A stretch of 64,000 nucleotides of DNA from Paenibacillus sp. NAIST15-1. GTDB taxonomy: Bacteria > Bacillota > Bacilli > Paenibacillales > Paenibacillaceae. The stretch covers positions 62,001 to 126,000 of the forward strand of contig NZ_BBYF01000015.1 of NCBI RefSeq assembly GCF_001894745.1, given 5' to 3'. The number at the start of each line of letters is the position of its first letter. Position 1 is the stretch's first letter. The notes under the pieces were generated by a model. That model did not search any database. It saw only the letters and a list, made by a program, of their open reading frames with translations, and was not told the origin of the DNA. The position numbers and the translations under genes are program-made. Positions 18,750 to 27,984 of this stretch are shown here, piece by piece.

Positions 18750-19112
18750 ATGTTTATGATACAAATAACGATTCCAACACCGGATGTCACGATTTACAAA
18801 CAGATTGATCCTAAATTAAGCCATATATACGGGTTTACGGATTTCATTCAGATTCCTAGAGATAAAGCGGGGATCTTTATGTTCTACAATGATAAGGATG
18901 AACTCCTATTCGTCGGCAAGGCGCGGAAGCTAAGACCTCGGATCAAGAAGCATTTCGAGGATACGGTGTCGGTCATCAAAGATAATCGGGAGGAAGTAAC
19001 CAAGATCGAGGTTTGTTTGGTTGAGGATGCCGTCCATAGAGAAATATACGAGACGTACATTATTAACGAATACAAGGCTAAGTACAATGTAGATAAGGTA
19101 TTATACAAATAA
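18750..19112 (+). CDS. GIY-YIG nuclease-domain protein (120 aa)
   Basis: Single-domain GIY-YIG fold protein similar to the N-terminal nuclease of UvrC. Visible are AGIFMFYNDKDELLFVGKAR (the degenerate GIY...YIG core with Lys/Arg following), RIKKHFED, and the C-terminal EIYETYIINEYKAKYNVDK with the metal-binding Glu and closing Asn. The first motif is GIF and the second LFVG, so catalytic Tyr positions are partly replaced, and activity is uncertain. It could be a nuclease of a mobile element or a repair protein. Purine-rich AGAAGAGAGAG precedes the ATG at 18750. It stands alone between two terminators. Confidence 0.82.
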   Translation: MFMIQITIPTPDVTIYKQIDPKLSHIYGFTDFIQIPRDKAGIFMFYNDKDELLFVGKARKLRPRIKKHFEDTVSVIKDNREEVTKIEVCLVEDAVHREIYETYIINEYKAKYNVDKVLYK

Positions 19113-19162
19113 TAGACAGAGCTCCTATCGCCCAAAGAGCCGTGAAATGATAAGATAACGCA

Positions 19163-19205
19163 AAAATGCCTTTAACCCGCTGAATGTGGATTAAAGGCAT
19201 TTTGA
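19163..19205. terminator. Bidirectional terminator
   Basis: Perfect 13-base stem AAAATGCCTTTAA / TTAAAGGCATTTT between the rightward GIY-YIG gene and the leftward hydrolase gene. The A and T runs on both sides suit termination from either direction. Confidence 0.8.
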
Positions 19206-19317
19206 TATATGTGCCGAGCTACATGTGTAAGTTGGTTGCGGGGGCAGAACTTCAACCCATCGCCAAAGAACGTGGGTCACTGTGGAGAGCATGCGACGTA
19301 AGAATCGATGCTATGGA

Positions 19318-20763
19318 TCAGTTGTTCACCTTGAAATTCACTTCTGGGTACTTGGCGGCCAGAACTTGCAGCGCAGAATCGTCCTTCCCTTTTAAATACC
19401 GATCGAAGAAGGCAACACTGAATTCGTTCACGATGCGGTGATCCCGCCGTGGGTTTTCGTCGCTGAGGCCAAGCAGGGGAGAGAATAACGCAAGATCGGT
19501 GTAGCTTGCATGCTTTGAACCCGGAATAAGGATCGACATCCCTCCGCCTGCCAGAGCATAGCCCGATTTTTGGATATATTCTTTCCTCGGGGCTTCGAAC
19601 GCTTCACGGCTTACCCCACCTAACTGTTTGGCGACATCATCGTAAGAAATCATTACATTGCTGTACGTCTCGTCTGAATACATCATGAAGAAAGGCTTTC
19701 CGAATCCTTTGACCGAAACCGGCGGACCATAAAACCCTCCATCCATACTAAGGGCAGCCTTCACACGCGAATCATTCTGTAACATTTGCACCGTAACGGC
19801 TCCACCGAATGAATGTCCAAGCATGCCGATTCGTTCAAGATCGATTCTGCCTGTAAATCGACCCGCAGTATCCTTCTGATTGAGCTTCTCCACTTGATTG
19901 AGCACAAACGCAGCGTCGCTGGTCCAAAGCGGGATATGCCCCCCATACTGAGCAATCGAAGTCAAGTTAGGGTCGGTCTTACTCACGGCGACTCTTCCGT
20001 CAGGGTAAACGGAGGCAGCAGCTTCGTAGGCATAATCGATAGCGATTACGATATAGCCGTGGCTGGCCAACTCCTCTAGCTGGTACATATTCTGATTGCG
20101 ATACCCGTTCATCCCATGGGAGAAAATCAGAACCGGATACCGGCTCTCCGAGTCCGAGAGCCTAGCCTCCACCAAAGCATGCGTCTTGATCAACCCTAGA
20201 TGGCTTAGCACAAAAGCCGGAAGACCCATCATTTTGCTTGATATGGCTGTCGTCATCTTAGATGCGTTCCGGAGATATGGGCTTCTCTCTTCTCCGACGC
20301 CTTTGGCGGCCGGATACCAAATCTGCGCCATCAGCTCGCGCTTATCAGCAGTGTTATCCGAATATGTTTCTCGCCGCTCATCGTCAACCCAATGATAAAC
20401 CGTCGTTCCGACCGCATAGGGCCCCGTGGGTTGTTCAAACGAGAATACTGGCAGCATCGCAGGTGGCACGACCGAGACCAACAAATATACGGTCAATAGC
20501 ATCGCTTGAACGGTAACAGCAATCCGGCTTTTACTGGCTTTCTTCCGCTTGTTAATGAAGAAATAAGCCATCAATAAGAGTGGCGTCAAGTAGGCCGGAA
20601 CCATCTCCCACCGTCCACCTTCCACGACAATCTGCACAATTACCAAAGTGTAGGCGATCCCTAAAGGGATGAACCATCCCCGTCCGCCTTTCTTGTTCGC
20701 GATTACCGTCCAGTACAACAGGCCAAAATTAACAACGATCAAGCCTATTTCCCAAAACCTCAT
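19318..20763 (-). CDS. Membrane-anchored alpha/beta hydrolase, PAF-acetylhydrolase-like
   Basis: Leftward gene of 481 residues. The first 120 residues hold about four membrane helices. An alpha/beta-hydrolase domain of the PAF-acetylhydrolase/dienelactone type follows: YPVLIFSHGMNGYRNQ (oxyanion loop), the nucleophile elbow GMLGHSFGGA, an Asp region in ALSMDGGFYG, and a late His in GSKHASYTD. The reaction is probably ester or phospholipid acyl hydrolysis outside or at the membrane; the substrate is unknown. ATG at 20763 with GGGAGGGA just upstream on the minus strand. Confidence 0.82.
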   Translation of the reverse strand: MRFWEIGLIVVNFGLLYWTVIANKKGGRGWFIPLGIAYTLVIVQIVVEGGRWEMVPAYLTPLLLMAYFFINKRKKASKSRIAVTVQAMLLTVYLLVSVVPPAMLPVFSFEQPTGPYAVGTTVYHWVDDERRETYSDNTADKRELMAQIWYPAAKGVGEERSPYLRNASKMTTAISSKMMGLPAFVLSHLGLIKTHALVEARLSDSESRYPVLIFSHGMNGYRNQNMYQLEELASHGYIVIAIDYAYEAAASVYPDGRVAVSKTDPNLTSIAQYGGHIPLWTSDAAFVLNQVEKLNQKDTAGRFTGRIDLERIGMLGHSFGGAVTVQMLQNDSRVKAALSMDGGFYGPPVSVKGFGKPFFMMYSDETYSNVMISYDDVAKQLGGVSREAFEAPRKEYIQKSGYALAGGGMSILIPGSKHASYTDLALFSPLLGLSDENPRRDHRIVNEFSVAFFDRYLKGKDDSALQVLAAKYPEVNFKVNN

Positions 20764-20932
20764 GCCGATATCCCTCCCTTTACCACAAATACGAACTTGC
20801 TCCAGATTACAAAAAAATTATAAAGATGAAAGGGGGAATATTATAAATTTTTTATGAATGTCGTGGGCAGACATGGCAAACGCACCGAAATTAAGAGGAA
20901 TGGTTATTTTCGCTCATTTTCAACGTTCCCCA

Positions 20933-21505
20933 TCAAGAACTCTTTGTTGTATAGTAGAACTCCCCTAAGAGATCCCCTATTTCATAACTTCCTGGTGCAA
21001 GTTCTTTTTCAACAAAAGCGTTGATCCCCGACTTGTCGATCTCATACATCACTTCAATTTCTTTAGAAAATAATAGCTTTTCTTGCGAAAGTAAGTTCGA
21101 AAGTGATGGTTGTTGCCTTGGCTTAATTTCTCCCGTATTTAACACTTGCTGAAGGCCCTCAACATAAGACTCCAACGGACGACTACCTACGATTTTGGCT
21201 CCTTTATTCTCTTCATTGATCATGACGATCGTTGGGAAGCCTCGAACACCAAGGCTTCTAGCGAGTCTAAAATCCTCATTCAATAAGGATTGTCCGGATT
21301 GATGTTCAGCATCTTGAATGATCGCTTCTCCATCCAGTCCAAGCTGATTTACGATGTCAATCATGACGGATTCCTTCGCGATATTTCGATTAAATGCGAA
21401 TAAAGCTTCTCGCGATCGTCTTAAGCAATCATAGGCTACTGTATTGCCATGATGTTGCTGAATCACTTTAAATACAATCATCACTGGGGCGAGGCTTTTA
21501 TCCAT
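20933..21505 (-). pseudogene. DsbA/SpxH-like thioredoxin-fold gene lacking its N-terminus
   Basis: 190 codons matching the C-terminal two thirds of the DsbA-like Thioredoxin_5 group (FrnE/SpxH type): LRRSREALFAFNRNIAKESV, then LARSLGVRGFPTIVMI. The family normally opens with a beta strand and a CxxC or related motif about 40-60 residues before the point where this frame begins (MDKSLAPVMIVFKV). No such sequence is found upstream in any minus-strand frame, so the redox site is missing and the gene is probably beheaded. Its 5' edge abuts the small non-coding stretch before the chemoreceptor gene. An active short protein cannot be excluded. Confidence 0.6.
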
Positions 21506-21760
21506 ACATGATTACGCAAAACGCGTCCATGACTTCAGCGTCTAGCGCATAACTAACACTCCAGCAAGATTCATGAATGGAAACCAACTTCATAAAGATG
21601 TCTGGGTGAGCATCATTCCAGCGTTTCAAGAGAAATGGCTTCATCCTATTTATCTGCTAGAAAAGGTTGCTGGCTATGATATTTATCACAAGTGTTTGGT
21701 AAACTTCATCGGTAAAATATACTGGACATCTAAGAGAATACATCATGGGGGTAAGAAAGT

Positions 21761-23890
21761 ATGTTAGAAAGATTATTAAGTCCATTTACTTCGATTCTAT
21801 CGAGGCTAAAATATGGGCAAAAGTTTATGCTCATCAGTGTACTATTTATTATTCCAATAGTAGTCCTTCTATATAATTGGAACGCGACACAGCAAACTCA
21901 AATAAAATTCATCAAAGGCGAACAAGCTGGGGTTGAGCAGATCAGTGAAATAATGCCCTTCATGCTACAAGTACAACAACAACGTGGGCTTATTAATGGT
22001 TACTTGAATGGAAATAAAGAAGCAAAGAGTGCTATTGAGGCGAAGCTACAAGAAATTGCTCAATTGATTGAAAACATCGAAACAAAATTCCAGAAAAAAA
22101 ACCTGCCCCAGTCATATGAAAAATGGGCTTCTATTCATAGAGAATGGATTGAACTGCGTGATTCTTATGAAAGCTTAAAGGCATCAGATAGTTTTGTTCG
22201 TCATTCAAAACTGGTGGAGCAGATAGAAGAACTTATTGTCAGCAGTGCCGATGAGTCTGAATTATCACTTGATAATGAAATTAATTCATACTATTTGATG
22301 AGGCTGGTCGTTCAGGAACTGCCTGCATTGATCGAAAACTCCGCTTTTATTCGGGGAACTGGCAATGGTATTCTTGCATCGAGAACACTAACGGATGAGT
22401 TGAAAATCCAGCTACTCCTGAGAGAATATGAGAGTAAGACTGCTCTTGTCAGTCTAAATAAATCCCTTTCCAAAATTGCGGAATCTCAGAGTAACATTAA
22501 TGTGAATCTGGTTGAGAAGGGAGGGCAGGTTGCACAAAATATTCAAAACTATCTTGTTTTACTTGAACAAGAAATTATACATAAGCAAGAGATGAGCATG
22601 AATCCTGATACCTTTTTCACTCAAGGGACGGTTGCGATCACAACAGCGGATGAGGTATTCAAACTAGCCATAATGGAATTAGATCATATTCTTCAAGAAC
22701 GTATTGATGACTACACTGCTGAGCGCAATGTAACATTAGTGATCATGGTAGTAGTCTTGCTATTAGTAGTCATATTTTATGTAGCATTCTTTAGGAGTGT
22801 TATGGATACAGTGAGTATCTTAAAGCAAAGAGCGGAGTCGATGGCGAAGGGGGATTTCTCCCAAGACATTGTACTGAATACTAAGGATGAGCTGCAGCTT
22901 GTAGGTGCGGCCTTTAATGAAATGCAAAAATCGATGAATCGAGTGCTTAGCTTAAATCAACAAATTTCCTTAACAACATTTCAATCCTCCCAGCAACTAA
23001 CTGGAATCTCAGATCAATCTATACAGGATATGAAGAAAGTTGCCGATTCTGTGCAGAAAGTATCGGATGGGACAGCTTCACAAAAGAGAACGACAGTGGA
23101 AGCGTCATCTGCAATGAATGAGATGGCGATTGGGATTACACGAGTTGCGGAAGCGGCATCTGAGGTTGCTTCGGTTGCCATTCGCGCAAGTGAAAATGCA
23201 GTAATTGGGAATCAGCAACTGATAGAAACCATGGATCAAATGGAGAGTATTAAGAAGACTCAGGCCGACTCTGCCCAGATTGTAGCTAAGCTTGATGAGC
23301 ATTCAGTACGTATAAGTCAAATTATAGAGTCAATTTTGGAGATTGCAAAGCAAACAAAGCTGCTTGCCTTAAATGCAAATATTGAAGCAGCACGCGCGGG
23401 AGAGCATGGTCGTGGATTTAGCGTAGTTGCACAAGAGATAGGAGAGCTTGCTGAAGAAACATCAAGCTCTGGGAAATCCATTTCTGACCTATTGATTGAT
23501 ATTCGATCTCTTGTTGGAGCAACGGTATCCGCTATGGATTCGATACAAATCGAGACGAATATGGGAATGGAATCTATTGAGCGAACGAAGGAGACCATTG
23601 ATTGCATTCTTAGTGAGGTTAAGCTTGTAAGTGAACAAATTCAGGACGTATCCGCAACCACTGAGGAAATGTCAGCTGGAATGGAGGAAGTGGTGGCTTC
23701 TATTGCAGATGTATCCGATATTTCTCATCGTACATCGAATGAAGCTGAGGTAATGGCTACAGGTACAGCAGAACAACTAGTTTCCGCGGAGAAAATCCAA
23801 ATTTCCGCCAAAGAGTTAAGGGATATGTCACAGCAATTGCAGAATGACTTAAGCAAATTTGTATTGCGCGATGACGTTAAAATAAATTAA
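21761..23890 (+). CDS. Methyl-accepting chemotaxis protein
   Basis: Membrane chemoreceptor of 709 residues. TM1 is at about 24-42. A large extracytoplasmic all-helical sensor region (about 45-320) begins with [20 protein letters not shown], resembling nitrate/nitrite-sensor-type helices, though the ligand is not assigned. TM2 is at about 325-346, HAMP at 347-400, then the signalling coiled coil with the conserved tip [20 protein letters not shown] and [16 protein letters not shown]. Flanking helices carry Glu/Gln-rich methylation-type segments. It would signal through CheW/CheA. GGGGGTAAG lies upstream of the ATG at 21761. The single-gene location in the accessory region suggests an acquired receptor. 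Confidence 0.9.
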   Translation: MLERLLSPFTSILSRLKYGQKFMLISVLFIIPIVVLLYNWNATQQTQIKFIKGEQAGVEQISEIMPFMLQVQQQRGLINGYLNGNKEAKSAIEAKLQEIAQLIENIETKFQKKNLPQSYEKWASIHREWIELRDSYESLKASDSFVRHSKLVEQIEELIVSSADESELSLDNEINSYYLMRLVVQELPALIENSAFIRGTGNGILASRTLTDELKIQLLLREYESKTALVSLNKSLSKIAESQSNINVNLVEKGGQVAQNIQNYLVLLEQEIIHKQEMSMNPDTFFTQGTVAITTADEVFKLAIMELDHILQERIDDYTAERNVTLVIMVVVLLLVVIFYVAFFRSVMDTVSILKQRAESMAKGDFSQDIVLNTKDELQLVGAAFNEMQKSMNRVLSLNQQISLTTFQSSQQLTGISDQSIQDMKKVADSVQKVSDGTASQKRTTVEASSAMNEMAIGITRVAEAASEVASVAIRASENAVIGNQQLIETMDQMESIKKTQADSAQIVAKLDEHSVRISQIIESILEIAKQTKLLALNANIEAARAGEHGRGFSVVAQEIGELAEETSSSGKSISDLLIDIRSLVGATVSAMDSIQIETNMGMESIERTKETIDCILSEVKLVSEQIQDVSATTEEMSAGMEEVVASIADVSDISHRTSNEAEVMATGTAEQLVSAEKIQISAKELRDMSQQLQNDLSKFVLRDDVKIN

Positions 23891-23904
23891 TTTCGTATGT
23901 AATT

Positions 23905-23930
23905 CAGGGCACCGATCTCAGGTTGCCCTG
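23905..23930 (+). terminator. Possible weak terminator after the chemoreceptor
   Basis: Stem CAGGGCA / TGCCCTG 15 bases after the stop, without a clear T-run. Confidence 0.35.
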
Positions 23931-24017
23931 ATTGATACGCTCTTTATTTCTGCCAGAGTAACACTTCCGCTTCGCCTACAATATGATGAGTCTAGAGAAA
24001 TCTAAAGAGGTGAGCAA

Positions 24018-24461
24018 ATGGCAGTCGTAAAAGCCAGGCAACAGGATATTGATATGTTGGCAAGATTGCTTCGAGCTGAAGCTGAGACCGAAGGCGAACA
24101 GGGCATGCTCCTTGTTGGAAATGTTGGCATTAACCGAGTAAGAGCGAATTGCTCTGATTTTAAAGGCATCCGGACAATTCCCCAAATGATCAACCAGCCG
24201 CATGCGTTCGAAGCGTTGCAACATGGTTTGTACTATCAAAACGCAAGAGATAGGGAACGGCGTCTGGCGCGACGGGCTGTGAATGGAGAGCGGAGTTGGC
24301 CAGCTAAATTCTCCCTATGGTATTTCCGTCCAGGAACGTTCGAAAATCCCGGGCCATGCCCGGACACTTGGTATAATCAGCCACTCGCAGGACGATGGAA
24401 GAAGCATTGTTTTTATGAACCTACTGCAGAAGAATGTGAAGAGGTATACAATACGTTTTAA
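24018..24461 (+). CDS. cwlJ: Spore cortex-lytic / cell wall hydrolase, CwlJ-like
   Basis: 147-residue Hydrolase_2 (SleB/CwlJ) catalytic domain without signal peptide or peptidoglycan-binding domain, as in CwlJ. Recognisable features: the catalytic Glu region MLARLLRAEAETEGEQGMLL, VGNVGINRVRANCSDF, AFEALQHGLYY, FSLWYFRPGTF and the closing CFYEPTAEEC. CwlJ degrades cortex peptidoglycan during germination and is deposited in the coat. AAAGAGGTGAGC gives a strong ribosome binding site for the ATG at 24018. Location within the rlmH accessory region suggests it may be an additional copy rather than the core gene. Confidence 0.87.
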   Translation: MAVVKARQQDIDMLARLLRAEAETEGEQGMLLVGNVGINRVRANCSDFKGIRTIPQMINQPHAFEALQHGLYYQNARDRERRLARRAVNGERSWPAKFSLWYFRPGTFENPGPCPDTWYNQPLAGRWKKHCFYEPTAEECEEVYNTF

Positions 24462-24507
24462 TTTTATAGTAGGGCGAGCATGTAGAAGATGTGGAATCGT
24501 TCAAAAG

Positions 24508-24553
24508 AGGGTGTCTCGAAGTCCTGAAATGACAGAGAGACACCCTTTTTTTT
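24508..24553 (+). terminator. Terminator after cwlJ
   Basis: Stem AGGGTGTCTC / GAGACACCCT followed by eight T. Confidence 0.85.
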
Positions 24554-24705
24554 CATGAGGGGATGACTCATGCGCACTTCCAGAATTCAGGTAATAAGTA
24601 GGTGGATTCAGGACAAGCGATCATTATAATGAAATTAAGATACATATTATATAGGGCTATATTAGCTAATGAGCATCAAACATGTAATCAAAGGTAGAAG
24701 AAAGG

Positions 24706-25920
24706 ATGACGGAAGTGCCAATTCATAACCAAGCTCACTCTTCTGATTCTGTTACAGAAGATGGTAGTTATCCCATTGACCTGACGGGCCCTCACAGCCA
24801 CACGCTTGTCCTTCGGCCCGGCGTGGGCAGCCTATCAATCGGACCGCCGCAACTGGGGAAAAGGGTGGATCTTCACGTCGAGCCAGACGCGCGCATCGAT
24901 TGGACCGTATTCGATGCCTTTTCTACGCCAGCGGGCTCGCCTTGGCCGCGATTTTTGTACTATTCAGGCAGTGACACGGGCTTCTTGGACTGGGCGCGGA
25001 CACGTCCTATTGAAGAGATGACGTGGGCTCCAATCCTGTCTGCAGATACGGTGGTGGACGCCAGTCAGTCCATTGTGCATGGCTTGCATATCGAGCTGGG
25101 CCAGTCCGCAGAGCGTCTGAGCTTGAAGCTTCCGAAGGGATCTTTCCGCCTGAACGTGTCTGGCGATCTATTACGCTTATCGGCTACTGGAAATATGCCG
25201 TATTCTCTGACACTGGCGCCGCGCACCGGCCGACGCAAGAATGATCCTCCTTTCAGACTGCCCGACCTCGGTGAATTGCACCAGGTGACGAGCCTGACGC
25301 TGCAAAACACGCCGCTGGGACAGCCCATATCGCTGGACTGTCTAGACCGGTTCCCCAATCTTGACTCACTGAGCTTATGGGGGAACTTTTGCGACATGGA
25401 CTTGTTGGCTCGTCATGCCCGGTTAACGAATCTGGAGCTGCGCTTCATGTCTGATTTAGAGGACATGCCCTCCTTGGACACGTGGCCGTTGCTTGAAGGA
25501 TTTATCGCCTACAATGTGGAAGAGGCCGCGGGCAAGCGCTTAAGGCAGCAAGTGAAAACACGCGCCAAGACACGCCCATGGGCCGGCTATGCTTCAGTGA
25601 GCCAATTGCGAAAGCCTGAGTGGTGGGAGAGCGAATACGGCCGCCCGTTCTCGTCTTGGCCTAAACGTCTGGCCAAACTGGCTAACGAAGCTTACAATGC
25701 TGCACAGGCATCCTTGGCGCAGGCTCGCAGCCTTGCTGATGCCGAGGCAGCCATTACCACCTTCACCATGCGCTTCAATACCCTCAAAGGCATCGAAACA
25801 ACCGAAAGAGAAGATCTTGGCGAAGCAGTATGGCAACTCAGCCAGTCCGATCACCTGATCGGCCAGCCTATAACGGAGGAGATGGCCGGGCGCTGGTTCG
25901 ATGCAGCTCGCGATTACTGA
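24706..25920 (+). CDS. Uncharacterised leucine-rich-repeat-like protein (404 aa)
   Basis: Soluble protein with no signal peptide or membrane helix. The first 190 residues look like stacked beta strands (SHTLVLRPGVGSLSIG; LHIELGQSAERLSLKL). Residues about 195-275 read as irregular leucine-rich repeats (VTSLTLQNTPL, FPNLDSLSLWGNF, ARLTNLELRFMSDLEDMPSL). The last 120 residues are helical and charged, with PWAGYASVSQLRKPEWW. I cannot name the family. The gene is visibly richer in G+C than its neighbours (long C/G-rich stretches throughout), which suggests separate origin. It lies next to a SUKH-type immunity gene, so a part in a toxin/immunity neighbourhood is possible but unproven. ATG at 24706 after GGTAGAAGAAAGG. 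Confidence 0.7.
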   Translation: MTEVPIHNQAHSSDSVTEDGSYPIDLTGPHSHTLVLRPGVGSLSIGPPQLGKRVDLHVEPDARIDWTVFDAFSTPAGSPWPRFLYYSGSDTGFLDWARTRPIEEMTWAPILSADTVVDASQSIVHGLHIELGQSAERLSLKLPKGSFRLNVSGDLLRLSATGNMPYSLTLAPRTGRRKNDPPFRLPDLGELHQVTSLTLQNTPLGQPISLDCLDRFPNLDSLSLWGNFCDMDLLARHARLTNLELRFMSDLEDMPSLDTWPLLEGFIAYNVEEAAGKRLRQQVKTRAKTRPWAGYASVSQLRKPEWWESEYGRPFSSWPKRLAKLANEAYNAAQASLAQARSLADAEAAITTFTMRFNTLKGIETTEREDLGEAVWQLSQSDHLIGQPITEEMAGRWFDAARDY

Positions 25921-25990
25921 TTGAAAGGAGATTGTAAACGGGGAACAACTGCTGAACTAAACTGGGGAATTATTGAGAAGGGGATTACCT

Positions 25991-26434
25991 ATGAAGGATG
26001 CGTTAATGGAGAGATTAAAGATTTTTCTTCATCAGGAAGTTAATGAAACACTAGTAGGCATTCCGGCAAGCCAAGAGGAAATTGTTAGTGCGGAGCAACG
26101 GCTGAATGTAAACTTTCATGAGGACTACGTACACTTTATCAAGACGTTTGGAGGAGCATATGCAGGTCTTGCGATACATGCATTCTCTAATGGCTCTAGT
26201 CTCGGCAATGAAACGGTTGTCGATTTGACGTTGGGGTTTCGAGAGCAATTCAAGGGACATCCCTTTGCAGAGGTTTTACGAACCAGTTATGTCATTTCCA
26301 TAGATGGATCCGGCGATCCGATTTTCATGAATCAGACAGGAGAGGTTTTCATCGGGTATCACGATACCGGGGAGATCAAGGTATTAGCCAATTCATTCGA
26401 GGAAATGATCGAAGAGAATTTTTATGAATGGTAA
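25991..26434 (+). CDS. SMI1/KNR4 (SUKH) family protein
   Basis: 147-residue cytoplasmic protein with the SUKH-1 fold: GIPASQEEIVSAEQRLNVNF, then DYVHFIKTFGGAYAG, and the C-terminal half ISIDGSGDPIFMNQTGEVFI with SFEEMIEENF. SUKH proteins commonly act as immunity proteins against contact-dependent or polymorphic toxins; some have other roles. No toxin gene is adjacent, so this may be an orphan immunity gene, as often seen in accessory clusters. AAGGGGA seven bases before the ATG at 25991 decides the start; the open frame begins at 25973 without support. Confidence 0.87.
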   Translation: MKDALMERLKIFLHQEVNETLVGIPASQEEIVSAEQRLNVNFHEDYVHFIKTFGGAYAGLAIHAFSNGSSLGNETVVDLTLGFREQFKGHPFAEVLRTSYVISIDGSGDPIFMNQTGEVFIGYHDTGEIKVLANSFEEMIEENFYEW

Positions 26435-26467
26435 TTTGTTCAATTCGGCAGATTATGCTAATCAAAG

Positions 26468-26516
26468 AGGCCATCCCCCAAGTAGATTGCTCTACTTTTG
26501 GGACAGCCTCCTTTTA
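26468..26516. terminator. Bidirectional terminator between SUKH gene and chemoreceptor remnant
   Basis: Long stem: AGGC...CCCCAAGTAGA pairs with TCTACTTTTGGGACAGCCT, loop TTGC, followed by CCTTTT on the plus strand and CTCTTTG on the minus strand. Confidence 0.75.
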
Positions 26517-26556
26517 TCTGTTCAAGTCAGACCATTTATCAAGCATTCTGCTCCTG

Positions 26557-26700
26557 TTACAACTTAAACTGCCTTATTTTCTCTTGGAGTTCTTCTGCCA
26601 TGCTGGACAGTATATTTGCAGAAGAAGTAACCTCCTGCATAGAAGCTAACTGTTGCTCCGTTGCAGCAGCAATATTTTGTGTTCCGCCTAACATCACAGA
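26557..26700 (-). pseudogene. C-terminal scrap of a methyl-accepting chemotaxis protein
   Basis: A minus-strand frame of 47 codons ends in a stop at 26557-26559. It reads ...GGTQNIAAATEQQLASMQEV, then TSSANILSSMAEELQEKIRQ and FKL. This is the C-terminal end of the signalling domain of chemoreceptors. The coding similarity stops abruptly near 26700, where GMC-oxidoreductase sequence of the opposite strand begins, so the rest of the gene was deleted by a rearrangement. It differs in sequence from the end of the intact receptor at 21761-23890. Confidence 0.75.
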
Positions 26701-26702
26701 TA

Positions 26703-27434
26703 CTACCGGTAGTTGGTGATGATCCTAATCAACCGATTATTTTAGGCGCATTTACAGCTGAAAATAAGGATAATGTAGGGGAGGGCCGCCGCCTTCAAAT
26801 TCTAGGAGTCCCCGCACCACTCTTTATTCCAGCTTCAGATATAGCAAGCAATGGGTGGGAGCTGGATTTAGTAAATAAGCAAATCAATGTTATGAGTTTT
26901 GGTCTTATAGACCTTAATCCACGGAGTAAGGGTACGATTATGGCCTCCCACAGCGATCCCGAAGCACTGCCGTCCTTTTCCTTTAACCCATTGCAACAGG
27001 CAACAAATGATCTGGATTTCTTGGTGGATCAATATATTAATATGTACAACATTATTCAAGAGGCTAGAGTAAATAATAGCGGGATAAAAGCTGTGGTGTA
27101 CCCTCCGGAGGCAGTTTTCCAAATACCCGATTAGGCAGAAAAAAAGAAGCAGCTTAGTGATTTCGTAAGAGCATCGTATTCAAATTTCTATCATTATGGC
27201 GGGCAGTGCAAGATGGGGAAAAGCGTTCAAGATGGAGTTGTCAACGGACAGCTGGATGTATTCGGTACAACCAATCTTAAAGTCGCTGATCTTTCCATCG
27301 CACCTATTTTACCGGACGGCAATACTAGCCAAGCAGCTCAAATGATAGGATTAAATGCCGTACGCTTTATTCAACATAATTCTTGTTCTTACGTGCTGGA
27401 TGATGATGATTTTGAGGACGAATTAGAAGATTAA
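26703..27434 (+). pseudogene. GMC oxidoreductase C-terminal fragment with internal stop
   Basis: One continuous frame from about 26703 to 27434 matches the C-terminal substrate/FAD region of glucose-methanol-choline oxidoreductases: NPRSKGTIMASHSDPEALPS, then a helix, then YHYGGQCKMGKSVQDGVV and TTNLKVADLSIAPILPDGNT followed by SQAAQMIGLNAVRFI. An in-frame TAG at 27132-27134 splits it, and the whole N-terminal FAD-binding half is missing (family members are about 500-600 residues). The TAG could be a genuine nonsense mutation. The product ends in an acidic tail DDDDFEDELED. The gene is dead by truncation alone. The left edge is fused to the chemoreceptor scrap. Confidence 0.82.
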
Positions 27435-27470
27435 TAGGTGTAATGCCAGACTGGAATGGACCCAAATCGG

Positions 27471-27498
27471 AAAGAGCTGGAGGCGCCAGCTCTTTTTT
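27471..27498 (+). terminator. Terminator after the GMC remnant
   Basis: Stem AAAGAGCTGG / CCAGCTCTTT, loop AGGCG, then TTTT. It is immediately followed by the third att-like repeat. Confidence 0.85.
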
Positions 27499-27523
27499 AT
27501 TTCCGCCGATATGACCGTTAAGC

Positions 27524-27545
27524 TGAAGCGTATCTAAGTGGCGGC
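27524..27545 (+). repeat. rlmH 3'-end direct repeat, copy 3 (att-like, degenerate)
   Basis: GAAGCGTATCTAAGTGG matches the rlmH end with one base lost from the His codon and a changed stop. Restoring one A would give E-A-Y-H-K, the version seen in staphylococcal rlmH. The preceding CCGATATGACCGTTAAGCT stretch is nearly the same as the one before copy 2, so the two share about 45 bases. Confidence 0.62.
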
Positions 27546-27689
27546 GGGAAATTTTATTTGTGTTAATTGCTTTTGTTGGGAATAGAAGGCTGGTTGTCCC
27601 TCTATAAGGTATGAGCTAGGCGACTTGGAAGCATGTTGTTCAGTCGATGGCCTTGAACAGACAAATTGGATAATGGGGGAGGATAAGAA

Positions 27690-27871
27690 ATGAGCTTTAC
27701 GGTAGACCAGATAGTCCATAAAATAGATAAGCCCTTCCTTGGGACGATATTATTGTTGAAGGTGTATGTATTCTAAATAAAACCGGATATTTCAATCATG
27801 TAAAATGGGTGCTGAAAATCGATGACAAAGGAATACGGTACATAAGTAATATTTTAGAGAAAGGATGGTAA
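27690..27871 (+). pseudogene. Frameshifted small gene of unknown function
   Basis: GGGGGAGG seven bases before the ATG at 27690 starts a frame MSFTVDQIVHKIDKPF. Near 27736 the frame must shift to continue as PWDDIIVEGVCILNKTGYFN and onward to EKGW-stop at 27871; unshifted it ends after 28 codons. The two halves together would give about 60 residues and look like one protein by composition and junction. I recognise no family. It is either a recently broken gene or a sequencing indel. Confidence 0.45.
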
Positions 27872-27984
27872 TAGTCGTAGGGTGTGATCTATGCCCGGTA
27901 TTCCTATGAAAAAAATAATCGTTCATGAATGACACCCCTATAATGATGTAAATTTTATCCTTGCCATGCTTCAGGTTGAGCTTG

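Noticed and set aside
18578-18790. 70-codon minus-strand frame between the ABC-F and GIY-YIG genes
   Set aside because: It overlaps the GIY-YIG start, has no ribosome binding site and no recognisable sequence.
21573-21767. 64-codon frame before the chemoreceptor gene
   Set aside because: Weak start region, no similarity, and it overlaps the true start of the receptor.
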